A stretch of DNA of 64,000 nt from Anaerolineae bacterium (GCA_023382535.1 JAHDWA010000010.1:1-64000), one strand, 5' to 3'. Shown: positions 45,421 through 56,001, counted from the stretch's first letter. A program made the numbers and translations. Notes: a model not told the origin generated them from the letters alone.

Positions 45421-47262
45421 TTACTCAGCCACCGCCCACTCGTGGTAATTGTAGTGATGCCAGCCAAAGACGGTCGGCTTAAGCCCTTGCAGCCGGTTAG
45501 AGTAGGCGATGATATTCAGCGTGTCGTAAGTGTACAGCGTGACATACTGGTCGTAGATGAGCTTTTGCGCTTCTTTGATACAACCGAGCCGTGTATCGGG
45601 ATCCAATTCGGTGATGGAGCATTCCAGGGCTTCGTCCACCGCCGGGTCGGAGAAACCCCAGGAGTTAGTCCCCGCCGGATTCGTCTCGCAGTCCTTGATG
45701 GTACTGGTTAAGAAGAAGTCGGACCACTCGGCGGTGATGTCAATCCCTGGCGGGAAGTTGGTAAAGCCCATCATGTCGAAGGCGCTCTTGCCGAAGATGC
45801 CGTTATCGGCGCAACTACCGTAGAGCGTCGCCGCCGGGTAGTTGTCAATAATCATCTCCGCTCCGATGTCGGCCATGTTCTGCTGGAAAAAAACCTGCAT
45901 ATTTTCCCGGACCGGGTCGCCGGTGGTCATCGAGTGTTTGAAGCTCAAGCGAACACCGTCCTTCTCGCGGATGCCGTCAGCGCCCACCGTCCAGCCGGCC
46001 TCGTCCAACAGTTGCTTGGCTCCTTCGGGGTCGTAGGGGACAGGCTCTAACTCCTCGTTAAACCAGGGTGTGTTATCCAGCTCCGTTACCGCAACCTGGC
46101 CGTAGCCCTGGAGAATCTTATCCACGACGGTAAAGCGATCCATGCCCATGCTCAACGCTTTGCGGACATTGATGTCCGAGAAGATGGGGTGAGGCTGGGT
46201 CAAGTCCTGAGGGTTGCGCAGGTTGAAGTAGTAGCGTTCAATAGCAACGCCGGGAATAGCCGAAACCTCGATATTCTCGATATTCTCCATCTCGGGAATT
46301 TGGTTCTCCGGCAGCTCGTAACCCAGGTCAACATCACCGGTGCGCAGCAGCGCAATCAGCGTATTAATGTCCGGTACGAACTTAAAGATGATACTTTCGA
46401 GTTTGGCGGGAATCGGCGCCTCGGGATTGGCTACTACGACCAGGCGGTCTCCGGGGATCCACTCCTTGAACATGAACGGCCCATTGCCGATGGGATTGCG
46501 GGCGAATTCGCTGTTGCCGGGGTCCGGCACACCTTCCAAGGCATGTTTGGGCAGAATCGGCAGAGCCAAGGTCGTCGGCACAAAAGGCGCGTAAGGCTCA
46601 CGCATGTGGATGACAGCGGTCAGCTCGTCGGGGGTCTCGACCGACTCAATCTTGTTCCAGCCGGCCGTTGTCTGGGCCTTGGTATCGGGATTCATGATAA
46701 ATTCCCAGGTAAACTGGAAGTCCGCCGATGTGACCGGCGGGCCATCGTGCCATTTGAAGTCGGGTTTAAACTTGAGAGTATAAGTTTTGCCATCTTCAGA
46801 AATACCGCCATTCTCTAACGTGGGCACTTCTTCCAGCATTTCCGGCACCAACTCATCGTTCTCGTTAAGGGCCAGTGGGGCGTAATACATGGCATAGATA
46901 ATGGCATAAGTATGGGCCTGGTAGAAAATGGGGCCAATCAACCCTTTGGGTTCTTGCCACTCCCCAACGACAACGGTTCCATTAAAGTCGCCTGCCGCCG
47001 CCGGTTCTGTCGCCGCCGGTTCTTCCGCTACCGCTTCTTCGGTCGCTGCTTGTTCCGCCGCCGCTTCTTCGGTCGCTGCTTGTTCGGTCGCAGGGCTTTC
47101 CGCGGCGGGAGCCTCGGTGGGCGTTGGCTGGGCCGCCTCCGGGGTGGCGGCAGGGGCGGCTGGTTCCGGGGTGGGGGCAGAGGTACAGGCGACAGTAACA
47201 GCCATCAGGATCAGACATAACCAGACCGATACTATAGACCGGTAGATTGATTTTTTCAACAT
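45421..47262 (-). CDS. Peptide ABC transporter substrate-binding lipoprotein (family 5)
   Basis: The 613-residue lipoprotein has lipobox TVAC (Cys26) and a long linker to about residue 92. The linker is very rich in Ala, Glu, Pro and Thr with ATEEAAAEQAATEEAVAEEP-type repeats. The family-5 fold follows: GEWQEPKGLIGPIFYQAHTY, TLKFKPDFKWHDGPPVTSAD, and PHPIFSDINVRKALSMGMDR. It captures oligopeptides or similar solutes outside the membrane. The ATG at 47262 is well placed. The gene heads the peptide-uptake cluster. The ligand cannot be read from sequence. Confidence 0.93.
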   Translation of the reverse strand: MLKKSIYRSIVSVWLCLILMAVTVACTSAPTPEPAAPAATPEAAQPTPTEAPAAESPATEQAATEEAAAEQAATEEAVAEEPAATEPAAAGDFNGTVVVGEWQEPKGLIGPIFYQAHTYAIIYAMYYAPLALNENDELVPEMLEEVPTLENGGISEDGKTYTLKFKPDFKWHDGPPVTSADFQFTWEFIMNPDTKAQTTAGWNKIESVETPDELTAVIHMREPYAPFVPTTLALPILPKHALEGVPDPGNSEFARNPIGNGPFMFKEWIPGDRLVVVANPEAPIPAKLESIIFKFVPDINTLIALLRTGDVDLGYELPENQIPEMENIENIEVSAIPGVAIERYYFNLRNPQDLTQPHPIFSDINVRKALSMGMDRFTVVDKILQGYGQVAVTELDNTPWFNEELEPVPYDPEGAKQLLDEAGWTVGADGIREKDGVRLSFKHSMTTGDPVRENMQVFFQQNMADIGAEMIIDNYPAATLYGSCADNGIFGKSAFDMMGFTNFPPGIDITAEWSDFFLTSTIKDCETNPAGTNSWGFSDPAVDEALECSITELDPDTRLGCIKEAQKLIYDQYVTLYTYDTLNIIAYSNRLQGLKPTVFGWHHYNYHEWAVAE

Positions 47263-47502
47263 CTTTAACTTCTCCTCGTGCGCTTAAATTTGCTTTGCTT
47301 TAGCTGCAGCCTATTCAATCCCTCGGTTTTGGTCTTGCTCACCTCCTTTCAAAACTGTTTACTGCAATCTCCTTGTTTCGACGATGGAAAGATGAACTTC
47401 AAGCATCTTTTTGCAGTCCTGCCTATTAGCCGTATTAATAGTGGAATGGGATAATTATATGAAGACAGCCACCAGTTTAAATACTCGAACGGGGTCAACT
47501 TA

Positions 47503-47519
47503 TGATACGGTTAGTATCA
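47503..47519. promoter_or_regulatory. Operator-like palindrome TGATAC-GGTTA-GTATCA
   Basis: TGATAC (47503-47508) is exactly reversed at 47514-47519 across five bases. It sits about 240 bp upstream of the binding-protein start and 280 bp upstream of the chemosensory operon. The palindrome suggests a dimeric regulator, but which one is unknown. Confidence 0.4.
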
Positions 47520-47721
47520 CCTGGGGATAGCAAGGTAAATTTCCTGTGGGGCCAACATTGACCGGACAAATCGCCAACGGGCGCGATTGTTTAGTTTGTA
47601 AGAACTACTTCTGAGGAGGTTCTTAGGGTACTTTGGGGCAGAGGGGCAAGTACTTTTTGTCAACTGAGGTGAGGCATGATTATCGGTACTTTTGCCTCTG
47701 TAAATTTAGCGTAGTATCCCC

Positions 47722-47727
47722 TATAAT
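47722..47727 (+). promoter_or_regulatory. Possible -10 element of the chemosensory operon
   Basis: TATAAT at 47722-47727 lies 73 bp before the first ATG. The best -35 at the right spacing (TGTAAA, 47699-47704) matches only half of the consensus, so activator help or a different sigma factor is likely. Confidence 0.35.
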
Positions 47728-47799
47728 GAAATAGTCACCGGGAAAGATGGCATCTATTGCCATCTCCTATTTGTTTGAGGCTACAAGAGGCGGCTTGAC

Positions 47800-48339
47800 A
47801 TGACCAGCCAGGCAGTATCAGCAGCGATAAAAACAACTAAAAGCAGCTCAACTTTGGCCCTGCTGTTCTTTAAGGTGGACGGGCAATTATATGGACTGCC
47901 CGTAAACAACGTCGCTCGGATTATCGAAATGGTTACCATTACCCCGCTACCCGGCATTCCCGACGTAATGGAGGGGATCATCAATTGGCATGGCAAAGTT
48001 GTGCCGGTTATGGATTTGCGCCGTCGTTTTAACCTACCGGTATGTTCTTACGGTCTGCACACGCCCATTATCCTGGTAGACCTGATCGGTCAGGATTATT
48101 TCCTGGGCTTGGTTGTAGATACGGTGGAAGACGTTCGCGAAGTTTCTGTGGACGATTTAGAATTAGCGGAGAGCATCGCCCCGGCTGAATTAGCCAGCCA
48201 AATCACCACCCGGGCTGCCTACCTGGCCGGCGTGGCCACGGTGGACCGGCGCTTTATCCTTGTTCTCAATATCCATACCCTGCTTAATCCGGTGGTTCAG
48301 AGTCAACTAACCCAGGCGTTAGGCTTGAAAGTTGGGTAA
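47800..48339 (+). CDS. cheW: CheW-type chemosensory coupling protein
   Basis: The 179-residue protein couples receptors to CheA. The CheW fold is clear: LALLFFKVDGQLYGLPVNNV, ITPLPGIPDVMEGIINWHGK, VVPVMDLRRRF and FLGLVVDTVEDVREV. It is the first gene of a ten-gene plus-strand run with gaps under 60 bp. A second CheW lies two genes downstream, so the cluster carries two couplers. Confidence 0.93.
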   Translation: MTSQAVSAAIKTTKSSSTLALLFFKVDGQLYGLPVNNVARIIEMVTITPLPGIPDVMEGIINWHGKVVPVMDLRRRFNLPVCSYGLHTPIILVDLIGQDYFLGLVVDTVEDVREVSVDDLELAESIAPAELASQITTRAAYLAGVATVDRRFILVLNIHTLLNPVVQSQLTQALGLKVG

Positions 48340-48389
48340 TGAGGCCCCAGCCCGAAGATTTAGAAAGGTGACTTGCCGAGAACAAAAAC

Positions 48390-50048
48390 ATGGATATAGG
48401 ATCTTCTCTGCCTCAACTATCAAATCCTCCTTTATCCCTGAGCTACGGGGACTATCTGCGGTTTCGGGAACTGGTCCTGGAGCGAAGCGGCCTTTACTTT
48501 TCTGAAAAGAAAAGAATTGATCTGGAAAATGGCCTCCTCAAAGCTTTGGCCAGCTCGTCCGTGAGCTTCCTCAGCGACAGAAGTAATCTGGACCCTTATT
48601 ACCAGCTCCTGCGCGACAAGATTAACCCGGTCGGTCGAGCCGAGATGGAGCACCTGATTAACTGCCTGACTGTCGGCGAAACTTACTTTTTCCGAGACCA
48701 GGGACAGTTTGATGCCTTAACTACCCAGGTGCTGCCGGCGCTGATTGCCCGTAAGCGAGCAGCGGCAGCGGCTGTTGGCGCCACTATTCAACCGCAACTC
48801 CGCATCTGGAGCGCCGGCTGCGCTACGGGCGAAGAGGCTTATTCGCTGGCAATTACTCTGAAAGAACTTTTACCCGACATTGATCGCTGGCACATTTTGA
48901 TCCTGGCAACCGACATCAACCAAGACTCGTTAACCCGGGCGCGCGAAGCTGTTTATTCTGAATGGTCATTTCGTGAAGCCGAAGCCAAAATGGTGCAGGC
49001 TCGCTATTTTAATTTTAATCCGGCTACCAAGCGCTATACCTTGCATGATGATATTCGGCAAATGGTCACCTTTGCTCCCCTCAATTTGGTCGAAGACGAT
49101 TATCCAGCGCTTCATAATAATACAGTCAGCATGGATTTGATTTTATGCCGTAATGTGACCATTTATTTTACCGAACGGGATACCCGGAGAATTGCCCAAA
49201 AATTTTACGAGGCTCTCGTTCAAGAGGGTTGGTTGGTCGTGGGCCATTCGGAACCGTCTCCGGCAATTTACGGGGCCTTTCAGCCACGAACCTGGCCCAA
49301 TGCTTTGCTTTATCAAAAAACAGGCCAGCCTCATTTTAGCTTCGATACCTGGACCTGGCTTCAGTCATTCAATACCCCCTCTTCATCCAATAATGGCTTG
49401 GCCTCTCTGCCGAAGAAACCTGACTCCCTTGCTCCTATCCCGGCTCAAAAAAATGGGGGATTAACCTTTGACCTGACAACCGATTTGTTGCCTACTCCCT
49501 TACTCCCACCGCCCGCTTCACCTCACCCTTCTCCTCAGCCGCAACCCGAGGCCGACCCTGCCGCCGTTGCTGCTGCCCTCTTAAATCAGGGTCAAATTAC
49601 GGAGGCCATCAACCGGTTACAGCGTCACTTAAGCACCGATCCCCACTTTGCCCCGGCTCATACCTTACTGGGCCGGGCTTATGCTAACCTGGGCCAGTGG
49701 TCGGAAGCCAAACACTGGTGCCAGAGCGCGATCAATTTGGACAAGCTTCAAGCTGAAGCCTATTACCTGTTGGGCCTGATTTATGAACAGGAAGCGCAAC
49801 TGGGGTCGGCTATCGCTATGCTCAAAAAAGCAATTTATCTTGAACCGAACATGCCGCTGCCTTATTTGAATCTGGCTGCGTTTTACAGGCAAACCGGACA
49901 GAAAAAAAGCGCCCAGCGAGCCTGCCGGAACGCCATTAAAGTTCTGGAAAGGTATTCACCGGCTGACATTATTCCTCACTCCGGGGGCGCGGCTGCCAAA
50001 CATCTATTAGCAGCCGCCCAACGGATGTTAGGTGATCTGGGAACTTAA
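48390..50048 (+). CDS. cheR: CheR methyltransferase with C-terminal TPR repeats
   Basis: The first 290 residues are CheR: an all-alpha N-domain (YLRFRELVLERSGLYFSEKK), the turn NCLTVGETYFFRDQGQF, the SAM motif IWSAGCATGEEAYSLAITLK, ATDINQDSL, and LILCRNVTIYF. A Pro-rich linker (about 360-395) leads to three or so TPR units (ITEAINRLQRHLSTDPHFAP, AHTLLGRAYANLGQWSEAKH, AYYLLGLIYEQEAQLGSAIA). CheR-TPR chains are known from Frz-like and alternative chemosensory systems. It methylates receptor Glu residues. Confidence 0.94.
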   Translation: MDIGSSLPQLSNPPLSLSYGDYLRFRELVLERSGLYFSEKKRIDLENGLLKALASSSVSFLSDRSNLDPYYQLLRDKINPVGRAEMEHLINCLTVGETYFFRDQGQFDALTTQVLPALIARKRAAAAAVGATIQPQLRIWSAGCATGEEAYSLAITLKELLPDIDRWHILILATDINQDSLTRAREAVYSEWSFREAEAKMVQARYFNFNPATKRYTLHDDIRQMVTFAPLNLVEDDYPALHNNTVSMDLILCRNVTIYFTERDTRRIAQKFYEALVQEGWLVVGHSEPSPAIYGAFQPRTWPNALLYQKTGQPHFSFDTWTWLQSFNTPSSSNNGLASLPKKPDSLAPIPAQKNGGLTFDLTTDLLPTPLLPPPASPHPSPQPQPEADPAAVAAALLNQGQITEAINRLQRHLSTDPHFAPAHTLLGRAYANLGQWSEAKHWCQSAINLDKLQAEAYYLLGLIYEQEAQLGSAIAMLKKAIYLEPNMPLPYLNLAAFYRQTGQKKSAQRACRNAIKVLERYSPADIIPHSGGAAAKHLLAAAQRMLGDLGT

Positions 50049-50069
50049 GCGCGAAATGAGATCATCGTT

Positions 50070-50762
50070 ATGAGTCTATCACCCGAAAATGCTGTAAATG
50101 GCAAATCAGTTAAGCCTCAACGTACCGGTCACACTTCCTTACCTCACGCCAGTTCTCCCGCCGCAGATCTTCAATCTCCCACCTTCACCGATGACCTCCT
50201 CAGCCCCGCCGAACTGGCTGAGATTTGGGCGCAGCGAGCTTATGCCTTGGCTCAAGAGCCACCCCCGGCGCTTACCGGGCAAATTATCACGCTTCTGGTC
50301 TTCCGGCTGAACAGCGAGCACTACGGTATTGACGTGAGCCATGTGCACGAGATATATCCCTGGCAGCAACTTACGCCCATACCGCGTACACCCAGTTTTG
50401 TGGCCGGCGTTTTTAGTGCCAGGGGCCGTATTCTGTCGGTCATTGATTTGCGCACCTTTTTCGGGTTGCCAATCCCGGTTTCCAGCCATGCGCGAGGACA
50501 GGCTGAGATCAATCAGACCAAGATCATTGTGGTCGCCAATACCGACACTACCTCGGAAACAACCCGGATAGAAGTTGGCCTCCTGGTGGATGAGGTCATA
50601 GATGTGCAAACTGTTTTCACTAAAGAAATTGAAGCACCCTTAACCACTCAAGATGGTATTCATGCTCACCATATTCGCGGGGTTACACCTGACCTGCTGG
50701 TCGTGCTTGAACTTAATGCCTTACTGAGCGACAAACAATTAATTATTAAGGATGAGTTATGA
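50070..50762 (+). CDS. cheW: Second CheW-type coupling protein
   Basis: The 230-residue protein has an unconserved N-terminal extension (about 65 residues), then a CheW fold: [52 protein letters not shown] and [16 protein letters not shown]. It overlaps the receptor gene by 4 bp, implying coupled synthesis. With two different CheWs, the array may hold two coupling geometries or one may act as CheV-like without a receiver. Confidence 0.92.
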   Translation: MSLSPENAVNGKSVKPQRTGHTSLPHASSPAADLQSPTFTDDLLSPAELAEIWAQRAYALAQEPPPALTGQIITLLVFRLNSEHYGIDVSHVHEIYPWQQLTPIPRTPSFVAGVFSARGRILSVIDLRTFFGLPIPVSSHARGQAEINQTKIIVVANTDTTSETTRIEVGLLVDEVIDVQTVFTKEIEAPLTTQDGIHAHHIRGVTPDLLVVLELNALLSDKQLIIKDEL

Positions 50763-52522
50763 TGAAGATCTTTCCTGGGATGACATGGAGCATCCACCGT
50801 AACTTAGTAACTGGCTACATTGCCGCAGTTATTCTGGCTGCGGCAGGGGGAGCCATCAGCATCCTGGCTTTTGGTCTGAATGAACCCCTGGTTAACCCTA
50901 TCACCGCCTTGCTCGTATTGGCTGTAATTATCGGCCTGGGAGCCGTCTTGATCGGGCAGCTCCGTAAAGCGGTCAACCGCCTGGAACAACAAATGACCGA
51001 TCGGACCAAAAAAATGGAGGTGGTCATTGATATTAGCCAGCGTCTTTCAGCCATTTTAGATTTAAAGGCCCTCATGCAAGAGGTGGTTACCGTTACCAAA
51101 GAGACGTTTGATTATTACCACGTCCACATTTACCTCCTGGATGATCAGGGGGAGTTTCTGTATGTGGCCGAAGGTTACGGCCAGGCCGGTGAAGAACTCA
51201 TCCGGCGCAGGCACAAAATTCCGGTTGCCGCGCCCAAAAGCCTGGTCGCGCGAGCCTATCGGGAGCGACAAATTGTGACGGTGGAGAATGTCCAGGCCGA
51301 TCCCACCTGGCTGCCGAACCCAATTTTGCCCGAGACTCGCTCTGAAATGGCTATTCCGGTGATACTGGTCAACGAGGTCGTGGGCGTGCTGAATGTTCAA
51401 AGCAAAAAAGTTGCCGGTTTAACCAGAGAAGATGAGAAAACGCTGCAAGCGCTCGCCAACCAGGTAGCCATTGTCATCCACAACACCCGTCTCTTTTCCC
51501 AGATGCAAGAGGTCCGCCAGTATCAGGAACTTACGGTTAGCAACTATCTGGCCTTTGTAGAGCAGGTAGCCAAAGGTGATCTAACCGCTCGCCTCACCTT
51601 CAACGGCCAGGGTACGAATGACACTCTGTCCACGCTGGGACAAAACCTGAATAATATGGTCGAACGTTTGGGCGAAATGACATCCCAGATTCGCGAAGCT
51701 ACGATCAATGTTGCCGCAGCCTCTACAGAAATTATGAGCGCCACCGCCCAGCAGGCCACCCGAGCGTCGGAGCAATCAGCCGCCATTTCACAAATTACGA
51801 CCACTATTGACGAGGTTAAAATGATTGTCGAGCAAGCCTTTGCCAAGGCCCAGGCGGTGGCCGAGCAGGCCCAGCGCACCCGCGATGTGGCTCAGGCCGG
51901 CCAGCGCGCGGTCAGCGGCACGGTTGAGGGCATGAGCCAGATAAAAGATCGAGTCGAGGGTATTGCCGAAAATATCCTGGCTCTGAGCGAGCAGACGCAG
52001 CAAATCGGCGAGATCATTGCAACGGTCAACGATATCGCCGCCCAGAGCAACTTGCTGGCCTTAAATGCCTCGGTCGAAGCAGCCCGGGCCGGTGAGCATG
52101 GCAAGGGTTTCGCCGTGGTGGCGGTAGAGGTCCGGAACCTGGCCGAGCAGTCCAAACAAGCGACGGCCCAGGTCAAATCCATTCTGAACGAAATCCAACG
52201 GGCGACGAACGCCGCCGTGATGGCCACCGAAGAGGGCACAAAGGGGGTTGACACGGGGGTAGACCTAACCGGCCAGGCCGGCGAAACGATCCAGCGTTTG
52301 GCGGCCAGCATCAGCGAGAGCGCCAGCGCCGCCCAGCAAATCCTGGCCAGCGTCCAACAGCAAACCACCGGCGTCGAGCAGATTGCCCTGGCCATGCAGA
52401 ATATCAACCAGGCCACGGTGCAAAACCTGGCCTCCACCCGCCAGGCTGAGAAAGCAGCTCAGGACCTGGCCGCCCTGGCCCAGCAAATGGAGAGTCTGGT
52501 CGCCAGGTATCGCCTGAACTAA
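50759..52522 (+). CDS. Methyl-accepting chemotaxis protein with cytoplasmic GAF sensor
   Basis: The 587-residue receptor has two TM helices (about 16-39 and 46-67) with only a short loop between, so it has no external sensor. A GAF domain (about 88-245) is followed by a HAMP-like segment ([18 protein letters not shown]) and the signalling coiled coil. The tip is [40 protein letters not shown], as in typical MCPs. There is no C-terminal pentapeptide tether. It senses an intracellular ligand or redox state. It is the only receptor in the operon. Confidence 0.93.
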   Translation: MMKIFPGMTWSIHRNLVTGYIAAVILAAAGGAISILAFGLNEPLVNPITALLVLAVIIGLGAVLIGQLRKAVNRLEQQMTDRTKKMEVVIDISQRLSAILDLKALMQEVVTVTKETFDYYHVHIYLLDDQGEFLYVAEGYGQAGEELIRRRHKIPVAAPKSLVARAYRERQIVTVENVQADPTWLPNPILPETRSEMAIPVILVNEVVGVLNVQSKKVAGLTREDEKTLQALANQVAIVIHNTRLFSQMQEVRQYQELTVSNYLAFVEQVAKGDLTARLTFNGQGTNDTLSTLGQNLNNMVERLGEMTSQIREATINVAAASTEIMSATAQQATRASEQSAAISQITTTIDEVKMIVEQAFAKAQAVAEQAQRTRDVAQAGQRAVSGTVEGMSQIKDRVEGIAENILALSEQTQQIGEIIATVNDIAAQSNLLALNASVEAARAGEHGKGFAVVAVEVRNLAEQSKQATAQVKSILNEIQRATNAAVMATEEGTKGVDTGVDLTGQAGETIQRLAASISESASAAQQILASVQQQTTGVEQIALAMQNINQATVQNLASTRQAEKAAQDLAALAQQMESLVARYRLN

Positions 52523-52536
52523 AACAGAGCAGCAAG

Positions 52537-54909
52537 ATGGGCTTAAGCGCAGAAATCCGCCAACAACTGATCAATAGCTTCAAAGCCGAGCAAGGCGAGC
52601 ATGTGCAGAAAATCAATCAAGGCTTGTTGGCGTTGGAGAAAAATCCGCCTGCCCTAGAGCGACAAGATATTCTTAAAGAAATTTTTCGTGAGGCGCACAG
52701 CCTCAAAGGGGCAGCGCGAGCCGTCGGCGTGACAATCGTCGAAAGCCTAGGCCATGCTCTGGAAGAACTGCTGCTGGCCGCAAAAGAGAACCGCTTGACC
52801 TTTTCCCCGGAGTTGTTTGACCTGCTCTACCAGGCTCTTGACGCGGTTGAGCTGGTCATGACTCAACTGGAAGCCGGCCAATCAGCGCCCCCCGCCGCAG
52901 TTCTGGAATTACTGACCCGCCTGGAAGAGATGGCCCGGAGCAGCGGAGAACAGGAGAGCAAAGCGGAAGTCTCTCCGTCAGGCTTGGCCGAGCCGCAGGC
53001 TCCCACCCTGCCGGAGCCGGACAATGCGGGCGACGAAAGGGAGAACGCAGCTTCTCCCCACCCTGCCGCTCCGTTAGCCCCTCAGCCTGCCAACCCCGCG
53101 GATGAAACCATCCGGGTTTCGGTAAGCAAGTTAGATGCGTTAATGGCCCAATTCAGCGAATTGTTGAGCGCCAAGATTCGGGCTGAACAACGCCTGGCCG
53201 AAGTACGCCAAATGCAGACTCTGGCCGCCGATTGGCAAAAAGAGTGGCAATCGCTGCGGAGTCATTACAACCGCCTGCTCCGCAATGGGCAAAAGACCGA
53301 CGCCCGGCCGCTGGCCGCTGAACCTAAATCCCCCACTTCGCGCCCCTCTGCACAGCAGCCCAGGGAAATAACGGTCCTGGTTGATTTCTTGACCCACAAC
53401 CAGGAACAACTGCGAACTTTTAATACCCAGGCCAATACCCTGTATCGCCAGTTGGCTAATGACACGCTGCGGATGTCCTTGATTATTAACGAGCTGCAGG
53501 AAGAAATTAAACGGGTGCGCATGCTGCCGCTGCGGACCATCACCGCTACCTTTGCCCGCATGGTTCGTGACCTGGCCCGCGAACAGGGTAAACAGATTAA
53601 TTTGAGTATCTGGGGCGGCGAAACAGAGCTGGACAAACTGGTTCTGGAGCAGATCAAAGACCCGCTGATCCACCTGCTGCGTAATGCCGTAGATCACGGT
53701 TTGGAACGGCCGGAATTTCGGCAGCAGGTGGGCAAACCAGCCGAAGGGCAAATTACACTGTCGGCCAGCCAGCAGGGCCACAATATTGTCATTACCATTA
53801 GTGATGACGGCAGTGGGTTGGATTTGGCGGCCATCCGTCTGGCCGCCGTCCGCCGGGGCTTAAGGTCACATGCCGAGACCGAGAAAATGAGCGATACCGA
53901 AGTCGCAAATCTCATCTTCGACTCCGGTCTGTCCACCAGTAAAATTATTACCGATATTTCTGGCCGGGGGGTGGGCTTGGATGTGGTTCGGCAGAATGTC
54001 GAAGCGCTGCAGGGTATCCTGGATGTCAGCTCCGCTCCAGGACAAGGCACTACCTTTACCCTAACCCTACCCTTGACCCTGGCCAGTTCGCATGGGTTGC
54101 TGGTCCGCAGTGGAGAGCAGGTTTTTGCTTTACCGCTCACCACGGTGGAGCGCATGGTTCATGTTAAGGCAAGTGACATTGCCACTGTATCTGGCAAAGA
54201 AGCGCTCGTTTATCAGGGCAAGCCAGTAGCGTTGGCTCGATTAAGCGACCTACTCGAACTGCCAGCGGGCGGCCAGGAGGTTGACCGGCTGACCGTGGTG
54301 ATTATCGCCGTAGCGGAGAAACGGTTGGGTTTGATCGTAGATGATCTCGTGGGCGAACAGGAGATTGTCGTCAAAGGTCTCGGCAAACAACTGGTTAAAG
54401 TGGGCGGATTGGCGGGAGCCACCGTCCTCGGCTCAGGACAGGTGATGCTGGTCCTGCATGCGGCTGATTTAGTCAAATTGGCAACGCGCGCTCTCCCGAA
54501 GACCTCGGCCACAAGTGGCCCTGAATTACACCAGCCGGCTGAACTTAAAACGATCCTGGTCGTTGATGATTCGATTACCACGCGCACCCTGGAAAAGAAC
54601 ATCCTTGAAGCCGCCGGCTATCAGGTCAAATTAGCTACTGACGGGGAAGAGGCGCTGGGCGTGCTGGCCACGGACGGCCTGCCTCACCTGATTGTTTCTG
54701 ATATCAACATGCCCCGGCTGGATGGCTTTGACCTGACCTATCGGGTTAAACATGATACCCGTTATGCCAACATCCCGGTTATCCTGGTAACGTCGCTGGA
54801 CTCGCCCGCCGATAAAGCGCGGGGTATCGAGGTAGGCGCCGATGCCTACATTGTCAAAAGCAGGTTCGACCAGGGCAGCCTGCTGGAAACGATTGAGCAA
54901 CTGATCTGA
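52537..54909 (+). CDS. cheA: CheA histidine kinase with C-terminal receiver domain
   Basis: The 790-residue kinase has an Hpt domain with the phospho-His in REAHSLKGAARAVG (His53). A long Pro/Ala linker follows, then P3 and the ATPase: N-box HLLRNAVDHGLERP, G1 SDDGSGLDLAAI, G2 ISGRGVGLDVVRQ. A CheW-like P5 (LLVRSGEQVFALPLTTVERM) and a receiver with phospho-Asp in LIVSDINMPRLDGFD complete it (about residues 668-788). No P2 domain is evident. The fused receiver could act as a phosphate sink or internal regulator. Confidence 0.95.
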   Translation: MGLSAEIRQQLINSFKAEQGEHVQKINQGLLALEKNPPALERQDILKEIFREAHSLKGAARAVGVTIVESLGHALEELLLAAKENRLTFSPELFDLLYQALDAVELVMTQLEAGQSAPPAAVLELLTRLEEMARSSGEQESKAEVSPSGLAEPQAPTLPEPDNAGDERENAASPHPAAPLAPQPANPADETIRVSVSKLDALMAQFSELLSAKIRAEQRLAEVRQMQTLAADWQKEWQSLRSHYNRLLRNGQKTDARPLAAEPKSPTSRPSAQQPREITVLVDFLTHNQEQLRTFNTQANTLYRQLANDTLRMSLIINELQEEIKRVRMLPLRTITATFARMVRDLAREQGKQINLSIWGGETELDKLVLEQIKDPLIHLLRNAVDHGLERPEFRQQVGKPAEGQITLSASQQGHNIVITISDDGSGLDLAAIRLAAVRRGLRSHAETEKMSDTEVANLIFDSGLSTSKIITDISGRGVGLDVVRQNVEALQGILDVSSAPGQGTTFTLTLPLTLASSHGLLVRSGEQVFALPLTTVERMVHVKASDIATVSGKEALVYQGKPVALARLSDLLELPAGGQEVDRLTVVIIAVAEKRLGLIVDDLVGEQEIVVKGLGKQLVKVGGLAGATVLGSGQVMLVLHAADLVKLATRALPKTSATSGPELHQPAELKTILVVDDSITTRTLEKNILEAAGYQVKLATDGEEALGVLATDGLPHLIVSDINMPRLDGFDLTYRVKHDTRYANIPVILVTSLDSPADKARGIEVGADAYIVKSRFDQGSLLETIEQLI

Positions 54910-54932
54910 AGTTGATTTGGCGATAATAGGCA

Positions 54933-55994
54933 ATGAAGAGTCAAACTATGCCCATCCGGGTGCTGATAGCTGAAGATTCACCCACTTATCGGGAATTATT
55001 GGTGACCATTTTGCAGAGCACACCGGATTTGCAGGTGATCGGCACAGCCCGCAATGGGACCGAAGCGGTGCGGCTGGCCAAGCGGCTCAGGCCCGATGTA
55101 ATTACGATGGACGTATACATGCCTGAAATGGACGGCTTTGAAGCTACCCGCCAAATTATGACTGAAATGCCCTGTCCGGTAGTCGTTATCAGCGCCAGCA
55201 CCGATAAAGATCAGCAAGACTTAACCTTTAACGCGCTCAAGGCCGGAGCGTTATCGGTTCTGGAAAAGCCGACCTTGCAAGACACCCCTGAAGCTTATGA
55301 GGCCCTGGTTAGACAGGTCAGGCTTATGTCAGAGGTCAAAGTGGTGCGGCGCTGGAGCAAACCAACAGGGCCGCTCGATCCGAAATCAACAGCGACGGCG
55401 AATGTCTCGCCCCTTATCCAGAATGGACATTCCAAAATTCAAATGGTTGTGATTGCTTCTTCAACAGGAGGACCGGGTATCCTGGCCGAAATTTTGAGCA
55501 AGTTGCCGGCCAATTTCCCGGTCCCTATTTTAATTGTGCAGCATATTACCCCTGGCTTTGGGGCGGGCCTGGCCGATTGGCTCAATCAGCAAACAACGCT
55601 GCAAGTGCGTCTGGCCCGTCACGCCGACGAACCTAAAGCGGGCCAGGTGCTTATTGCTCCCGATAACGCCCACATGATGATTAACAGTATGGGCTTAATC
55701 TCGCTGAGTAACATGCCGGCCGTGCATGGTCTTCGTCCGGCGGCCAATTATCTATTTCATTCCGTGGCCCGGACCTATGGACCTAGAGCGATCGGGATTA
55801 TTCTGACCGGGATGGGCAGTGATGGAGCCGAAGGGCTACAGTCTATGCGCCAGGCCGGTGCTCATACGATTGCTCAGGATAAAGAGACCTGTGTTGTTTT
55901 TGGGATGCCGGCCGTGGCTATCTCCCTGGACGCGGCTGAGCAAATTTTACCGGCTAAGCAGATTGCTCCGGCTATATTAGCATTGATTGAGTAA
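54933..55994 (+). CDS. cheB: CheB receptor methylesterase/glutaminase
   Basis: The 353-residue enzyme has an N-terminal receiver (VLIAEDSPTYRELLV; phospho-Asp in DVITMDVYMPEMDGFE) and a C-terminal esterase. The catalytic triad is visible: Ser in VVIASSTGGPGIL, His in ILIVQHITPGFGAG, Asp in LTGMGSDGAEGLQ. It removes methyl groups that CheR adds. It overlaps the next frame only through a TTG and is followed directly by the GAF gene. Confidence 0.95.
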   Translation: MKSQTMPIRVLIAEDSPTYRELLVTILQSTPDLQVIGTARNGTEAVRLAKRLRPDVITMDVYMPEMDGFEATRQIMTEMPCPVVVISASTDKDQQDLTFNALKAGALSVLEKPTLQDTPEAYEALVRQVRLMSEVKVVRRWSKPTGPLDPKSTATANVSPLIQNGHSKIQMVVIASSTGGPGILAEILSKLPANFPVPILIVQHITPGFGAGLADWLNQQTTLQVRLARHADEPKAGQVLIAPDNAHMMINSMGLISLSNMPAVHGLRPAANYLFHSVARTYGPRAIGIILTGMGSDGAEGLQSMRQAGAHTIAQDKETCVVFGMPAVAISLDAAEQILPAKQIAPAILALIE

Positions 55995-56001
55995 GGATAA
56001 C

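Larger units (their letters stand above)
47263..47799. other. Intergenic region between peptide-uptake and chemosensory operons
   Basis: No coding region is supported in 537 bp. It holds a 17-bp palindrome (47503-47519), an imperfect stem (about 47639-47653 with 47686-47700), and a TATAAT at 47722-47727. The rest is featureless by eye. Confidence 0.5.
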
